64,000 bases of DNA from the NCBI GenBank assembly GCA_030847615.1, contig JAUMIR010000002.1, positions 197,639,809-197,703,808 on the forward strand, read 5' to 3'. This stretch comes from Gambelia wislizenii. Lineage: Eukaryota > Chordata > Lepidosauria > Squamata > Crotaphytidae. This document shows positions 58,159 to 64,000 of the stretch, in pieces; the stretch's first letter is position 1, and every line of letters starts with the position of its first letter. The notes under the pieces were generated by a model that was not told the DNA's origin, ran no database searches, and saw only the letters and a program-made list of their open reading frames with translations. Both the position numbers and the translations under genes were made by a program.

Positions 58159-58628
58159 ATGGATGGCCAAGTCCACTGTTCACAGGTACATCCCCATAGA
58201 TCCTTATGTAACTCTAGTGGGGTAGGGGGTGGCAGGGAAGTACCACACAATCTGATATAGCTGCAAAGATTTCACAATTTTGCTTTCTCCAGGCTTTTGG
58301 GAAGTCTCCATCATGTCTCTGTAGCAAGATGTGGATCAGATGATGATAACTGGAGCTATGCTGGCTGCACCTATGATACCTGCAACAGGTATGCTTGGTA
58401 TGATGACTCTGGGAACTGACTTGCCAAGTGTTGCCAGGCTCAAACCAGGATGATGGCAGGTTCTTTTTTGATTGCCAATTACTATTACAGGGAATAGATG
58501 GGCAAAATCCTGACAAAAAGCATGATTACACAAGGGACCAACTTATGCTAGCATTAGTAAAGAAGCAAAGGAAAGGAAAACCAGTAGTATCTTTTCAATT
58601 TATCCTGTAACTTCTATTATTGTGTAAA

Positions 58629-58740
58629 CCAGAGTCTGGTAAACTTACTTTTTGTATGACACCCTCCAGAATTCCCCACTCAATATGTGTGTGTGTTCTG
58701 GGAGCTGTAATCCAAAAAGTAACTTTCCCAAGCTTTGGTG
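58629..58740. mobile_element. Fold-back element family F
   Basis: ggtaaacttactttttgtat on the left pairs with caaaaagtaactttccca-type sequence on the right (58712-58731); centre ctccagaattccccact / gtgttctgggagctgtaat. Confidence 0.55.
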
Positions 58741-58744
58741 TAAA

Positions 58745-59960
58745 CAATACATCTTCAGGAATGGGGTCTGGAAAAAACATCTTCCTTGCCCACTGAGAAA
58801 TTGCAAGAAATGTGGGTAGTGCAGTCCTGCACATACCTAATCAGAAGCAATTTCCATTGTGTTCAGTGGGCCTTATTTTCAGGTAATTGTGTGTAGGATT
58901 ATAGCACTAGTAGATAAACATTGCTTTAACTGTCTCTGCAGGCAACACAGTGCAAGGTCAGGATGCTAAAAGGATGCAGTCTGAGAAGACACAATATTGT
59001 AGCTGGGGGTGGTGGTGGAGAGATGGCAGCTTTGGCCCCAAGAGCTCTTCAGAGAAACAGAAACACCCAGACCTCTAATGGCATCCTGGCCAGTGTCACT
59101 ACATGTGCTCGCCCTCATCATTTTCAGTGTCTCCTCCCTCTGACTCAGCTCTCACTGATATCTAGCAACAGAGAGTGCTACCAAGTTAATTATACACAAG
59201 GTAATTGGCAGTGTTTTGCAGCATGCCGGAGGCTCTGCAGGAGCTCTTTCGGTCATACAGAAATACCTGCATTACAGCAAATGAGGCCCCTCCTCTTTCA
59301 TTATTTCCAGGTCTAGCTTCACCTGGCACTGTGGGTTTGGAAGCTAAATGCACGCGCACGCACAAGAGAGAGAATATGGAGCAAAACATTATTTCCCTTA
59401 GTCCTTGCTGGTGGAAGTGAATTAAACCACAGATACAATTTTAGATAAAGCGATTCTTTTATTTAGAGCACAGAAACTATTTGAACTACAGCTCCCAGCC
59501 AAAGTAAGTTTTCAAACCTTTTCTCTTACTTCTAGAAAAACTGCTTAGGAAAACAAGTTATGGCTCAATTAGATCCAGAACCCATTAGAGTTGACCCTAA
59601 ACACTTGTGAACTCCATGCTGGAACCTAAGAAGTTTTAATTACAGGCAGAGGCTCTTGAGCTTATGCAGAGTGCATGTCAGTCCTGTCCCCATGTAGAAG
59701 GACCTCCCTCCTTCGCTCCCACTTTCCCATAGATCTATATTTAGAGCCATACATTTTAGATAGCTCTAATCTCCTTTTTAAAAGAAATGTCATTGAAGTT
59801 ACCAGTGGAGCTCCCATATCAGTAGGGTGCAGAATCTACTCCATGTTTTAATCAGAACTGGTGCTATCCAAGGTCCTTAATCTAATCTGGGGATAGAGTT
59901 TGGCACTGTGGACAGCTCCTTTCATGCTGCCTGGAACAGACTTACCATCCAAGGTCACGG
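58745..59960. other. Intergenic stretch, nothing recognised
   Basis: A 117-codon frame (58963-59316) has no recognisable domain; no repeat assigned. Confidence 0.35.
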
Positions 59961-59963
59961 AAG

Positions 59964-60183
59964 CTGCCACACTGCAGAAATAATGCAGTTTGTCACCGCT
60001 AACTGCCGTGGCTCAGGCTCAATGCTATGGAATTCTGGGATTTATAGTTTTGTGAGATATTTAGCCTTCTCTGCTAGAGAGCTCTGGCACCACAACAAAC
60101 TACAAATCCCAGGCTTCCATAGGACGGAGCCATGATAGTTAAAGTAGTGTCAAACTGCATTATTTTTGCAGTGTGGCAGCAGC
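59964..60183. mobile_element. Fold-back element family A, variant copy
   Basis: gccacactgcagaaataatg / cattatttttgcagtgtggc are exact-looking inverted ends with one mismatch; inner arms gctatggaattctgggattt / aaatcccaggcttccatagg. Confidence 0.8.
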
Positions 60184-60185
60184 CC

Positions 60186-60345
60186 AGGTATTAAAAGTAA
60201 TCCATAACTCACTGATCCAAGACACAGTGACAGATACCTTAAAAAGAGGACTGGGCAAATTCATGAAGGATAAGGTCAACAGTGGCTATTAGTCATGATG
60301 GTGATATAGTGTCTCAAGTATGTCTGGGGGGCACAAGTGGGAGAC
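60186..60345 (+). mobile_element. CR1-group LINE 3' fragment
   Basis: ttaaaaagaggactgggcaa, attcatgaaggataagg and agtggctattagtcatgatg match the same LINE 3' region as 7755. Confidence 0.5.
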
Positions 60346-61104
60346 AAGTTGATGACTTCTCATGCCCTGAGTTTTATGATTCACACTAACAACTACTGTG
60401 GCTGCAGCCCTCAGACCACTGATGCAGGGATCAAGGGTTGCAGAATTGGGTACTACGGTATTTGAATTTCTCACAGCAAAACAATAATCCTTCATAGTCC
60501 CTCTGTTTCTTCTTTCTTTGAGAGAGTATTTGGTCACTTTTCCTCATACGGCTCTGTATCAGTAATGACAACAAGCCTTTTCTCTCAGTATTCCTGATGT
60601 TTGCAGCATTGTTCAGTGACATGTATATCACTGTTGGTGTATCAACCGCAGGGAGGAGAAGTCGAGTATCATTTGAGTAAACCTTTCTACTTAGTATTTC
60701 TGAGAGGCCAGCTGAATAGCCTTGCACAAAATTAGAATCTAACAATGACCTACATTCTAATTTGGGTTCTGTATGTAATATAGAATAGAGAAAGGAAAAA
60801 AAGTTGTGGCTATAGCACCAATAACATTTCTAGGATCTGACTAGGGAATGGCTTCTAGTAGTACCATTCAAAAAGTATCTTATAGCTTTTTTTTGTTGTT
60901 GTTGCTTAAATCCAACTGCTAGTCCCAGTTAGGGTAGACCTACTGAATCTATTGGATTTACATAAATGTTGGCTTACCATTCAGCAATTGATTTGGTAGG
61001 TCTACCTAGCTGAGATGAGCAACTGGATCCAGGCCTCTGTCTGCTCCTCCTTGAAAGAAAAAAGATACAAGTAATGGAGGAAGAACACCAGAGGACTGAA
61101 AGCC

Positions 61105-61467
61105 TACCCTCCAAATGTCCCAATTTGGAAGGAAAAGTCCTGATTAATTATCTGCTGTCCCACTTTTTCAGCTGCTTTTAAAATGTCCCAATTTCTCTCA
61201 CCTTCCACTTTCCCTTTGTCCTTGGCTTACTTCAGCTGCTATGGACTGAGTTCAAAGTTTGCACTCAATTCACTGGGTTGGGGGTGGGGAAGCGAGAGGT
61301 GAGGCAAAATCTTGACCTTCCCAGGAGTCTCAGGAAAAAGAAAACCACTGCAGTCTCTCTTAGCTGGTATGTTCTTCCTCAATAATAATGTTTCCCATCT
61401 TGACCACACTCTGATGTCATTTGGCCACATGACTCCTGAGTTTCATCTGTGAAATGTCAGAAGGTAT
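61105..61467. mobile_element. Family D DNA element, inverted copy
   Basis: taccctccaaatgtcccaat on the left and ctgtgaaatgtcagaaggta on the right; inside, cttcagctgctatggactga and ttgaccacactctgatgtca. Confidence 0.62.
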
Positions 61468-61555
61468 GTGCAAGTGGAAGGCAAAGTTGTCTAGATGCCA
61501 CCCCTTTCCCAAAATTCCATAACTAAAACAGGACAATTACCCTATAAAACCCTTG

Positions 61556-61758
61556 GAGATTATCACACTACACTGTTATAGCACTATGATTCCACTTTAA
61601 ATGTTCTGGCTGCCTCCTGTGGAATCCTGGGATTTGCAGTTTAGGGAGGGGCATTTAGAACTCTCAGCCAGAGGACTCTTAGGCCTCACTAAACTACAAA
61701 CCCCAGAATTCCACAGGAGGCAGCCAGAGCAGTTAAAGTGTAGTGTGATAAAGTCCTA
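61556..61758. mobile_element. Fold-back element family A, copy with right-arm deletion
   Basis: ttatcacactacactgttat and tgattccactttaaatgttc on the left; gcagttaaagtgtagtgtga on the right, where about 20 bases present in other copies are missing. Confidence 0.75.
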
Positions 61759-61759
61759 A

Positions 61760-64000
61760 CATATTCCCACACAGCTCTCTCCCAGAGTGTTGAAGATGGT
61801 ATCATAAAGCTACTGTTGCTTCTGGGAGTACATGTTCAGTTTCCATCAAAGCATTCAGGGCCTCTGGTATTTCAGGTGTAGAAGTCTGCCTAAGTTCCAC
61901 AGTCTTGCAGGGAGCCCACTGCAGACACTAGCCTTGCTGATGCACCTTGCTCTTTCTGCCTGTTTACTTGCCTTTGCTGAAAATTTAAGCTGTGCCAAAT
62001 GTCAGGCAATGGAGCAGCCCCATCCACTCTGGGTAACTGTACAGATAGGGCCCAGAGAGAAGCACTGGAAGGAAGACAAAATAAAGGACAGTATATATGG
62101 CAGGGAGTTCAAGGTATCTTAACCCAAGCTCCCTGAACCTAGCTTGTCAAAAATCCTCTTGACTTGTTAGTCATTCTTATGTCTGGACAAACAGATTTCA
62201 AAAAGGTACAAAACATTTGGTCACAGAAAATACATTAGTGTTTTGATCTCTTTCTGCAGTTGGTGTGGGGGTCACGCTGTATTCCTGAAATCCTTCAGGG
62301 GCTCAAACCACAACTAAACTGTCCCACTCCTGGATTTTCTGCTGCCAACATTCAGCAAAAAGTGCCACATTCACAATAGACACACTGCTGTCATAGATAC
62401 CATCAAAGTGCAAATTGTGGCTCTTGATGGTGCAGAGGGATGCTAGAGCTTCCTCCAGTGATCACAAAGTCACGTCAGAATGTGTTTGTGGGGGAGCGGC
62501 ATCTTCCCTGACAAGAGGAAGGGAATAGCAAGGGAGAAGCCTCCGCAGTTTGGGAAGTGTGGATGATAGTGACGGGGCAGCTTCAACTGCTGGTGCCAAT
62601 TCTACAGTCCTGGGTGGCAGGGGCAGCCACCAAACAGGAGTGCAGGGATCACTTGTGGCCCATGGCCCATGTGCTTCCTGCTCTTGCAACAGAGGAACAA
62701 CAACAACAACCACAACAAGAGAATGCAGGCACCAGTTGATGGGAGAGTCAGTCTCTTTCTGGTTCTCTTCCGTTTCTCATATGCTTAAATTTCTCTCCCA
62801 CCCTGTTTGATTGGCACACACACTAATATATAAGGATGTATTTTTGAATGTATTTTTCTCACAAAATATACATTTATAGACTTATTCCATCAAAATGGGT
62901 GCATTTCCAAACACGTTTCTTCTTAGAACTCCCATTTCTAGGTATACTTTGGTACATTTCTGTTTGAGAATAGCAACACAAGATGCAGGGAGGTAAAAAG
63001 TCCTGAATATAATTTCCATTCTAGTCTGTACATTCACTCAGGAGATTCAGATCAGGTCAATCCACATCTGAATTCATAAAGATGCTCTGCAAGCATCTCT
63101 ATATGCACAACACACATCCCTATATGCACAACCTCAGACAAAGGTCTGGCTGATTTTTTTTTTAATTGTTCACTTTTTCTGAGCTGACATGAAGGTGCAC
63201 CCCATGCTGGCATCAAGTTCCAGCTTGCAAAGAGAAAAGCTACCCTTCCTACTGGGGCAAGCCGAAACCTGATTGTCCATGTGACAGACTAACTGGATGA
63301 CAGTTTTGCTGTATGGCCACTACCACCAATTGTTGCAGAATAATCTCCTTCTGTGGCCCAGCCAGGACAGGGGCAGAATTTGGCAATGTGAATCATCCCC
63401 GTAGTTCAAAGAGGGTCCAGAAAATCAGAATGAAAAAGCCTTCAGAGGACCATCAACACCTTGTTGAACAACACCAACAAAGAAAACCAAGCTGCCATAG
63501 CTCAGCACCTCACAACTCCAGATTAATTCAAGTTTGGGTTTTCAATTTTCATCCGCCAAAGAGAGGGAAACCAAGCGAGAAGCTCCTTCAAATCCAAGCA
63601 GATAGACTAAGAAGATTATTTACGCCCTGTCAGGCCGGCACACAAGCAACTTTTCTCTTTGCCGTTGTTTCCAATTATTCCAAAGTTCCCTATGTTTTGT
63701 TTTAAAAAGAGAAGGGGTGGGGAAATGTGTCCTTTTTTACTGACCTTGCTCCATCACTTGTTTCTGGGATGTGCAGTGGCTGTCTCTATAGAAGGGACGT
63801 GGTGTAGCCTGCCTCTTGCTGTTGTTGTATCAGTGGGATAGGAAAGCAGCACAGGTGTTCATCTTCATTCCAGGGCTGACTAGGAGGAGATCCAGGAAGC
63901 TGCTTGGTGATGAAGTACCTCACTGGTGAAGAAGAGGCACTCAGGATGAAAAGACAGTCTGACAGGTCCTTCTATAAGCACTCCTGGTCCTTACTGCCTT
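61760..64000. other. Distal end of window, nothing recognised
   Basis: Includes a short (AAC)n run at 62696-62714 and open frames of up to 130 codons (63313-63705) without a recognised domain. One frame pair near 62460-62810 is slightly GC-richer, but I cannot assign it. Confidence 0.35.

Noticed and set aside
62462..62810. GC-richer overlapping frames on both strands
   Set aside because: Glutamine/valine runs come from an AAC/GTT repeat; no domain recognised, so not called as a gene.
63313..63705. 130-codon open frame near the window end
   Set aside because: No family resemblance and no supporting splice sites or start context.

Overview
This window is nuclear vertebrate DNA, most likely from a squamate reptile (lizard). 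Direct evidence: one intron-containing gene that is clearly vertebrate USH1G (SANS), lying in a dense field of squamate-type mobile DNA. That includes CR1, L2 and Bov-B LINE remnants, tRNA-derived SINEs with a Bov-B/Sauria-type 3' tail, 5S-rRNA-derived SINEs, and many short fold-back DNA transposons. Placing it closer to iguanian lizards is an inference from the repeat mix only.

Layout. Bases 1-179 are the USH1G leader. Coding exon 1 is 180-343 and coding exon 2 is 20612-21857. Together they encode 469 residues: three ankyrin repeats, a charged central region, a SAM domain and a C-terminal class I PDZ ligand (DTDL). The 20,268-bp intron contains a 3.2-kb minus-strand CR1 copy joined to an LTR-like segment, an L2 3' end split by a pogo-like element, 5S- and tRNA-derived SINEs, and several fold-back elements.

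From 21,858 to 64,000 no further host exon could be recognised. This 42-kb stretch is repeats plus unassigned sequence. Its most notable object is a 3,998-bp full-length non-LTR retrotransposon (41657-45654). It has a perfect 12-bp target-site duplication, a ~700-nt leader, one large endonuclease/reverse-transcriptase reading frame broken by a single extra base, a C-terminal zinc-finger-like motif and a 3' terminal hairpin. Other points are a 590-bp sequence present twice at about 97% identity (30115 and 49191), a pair of inverted ~500-bp non-autonomous elements (32445 and 54438), and nested insertions at 8122-9005, 10484-11235, 22356-23048 and 51716-52535.

The only host gene product identifiable here is the Usher-complex scaffold SANS. 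Everything else is mobile DNA or unassigned. I found no novel cellular gene system; the findings concern retroelement structure, nesting and the expansion of this locus. Boundaries of repeats are read by eye and are approximate unless a target-site duplication is stated.
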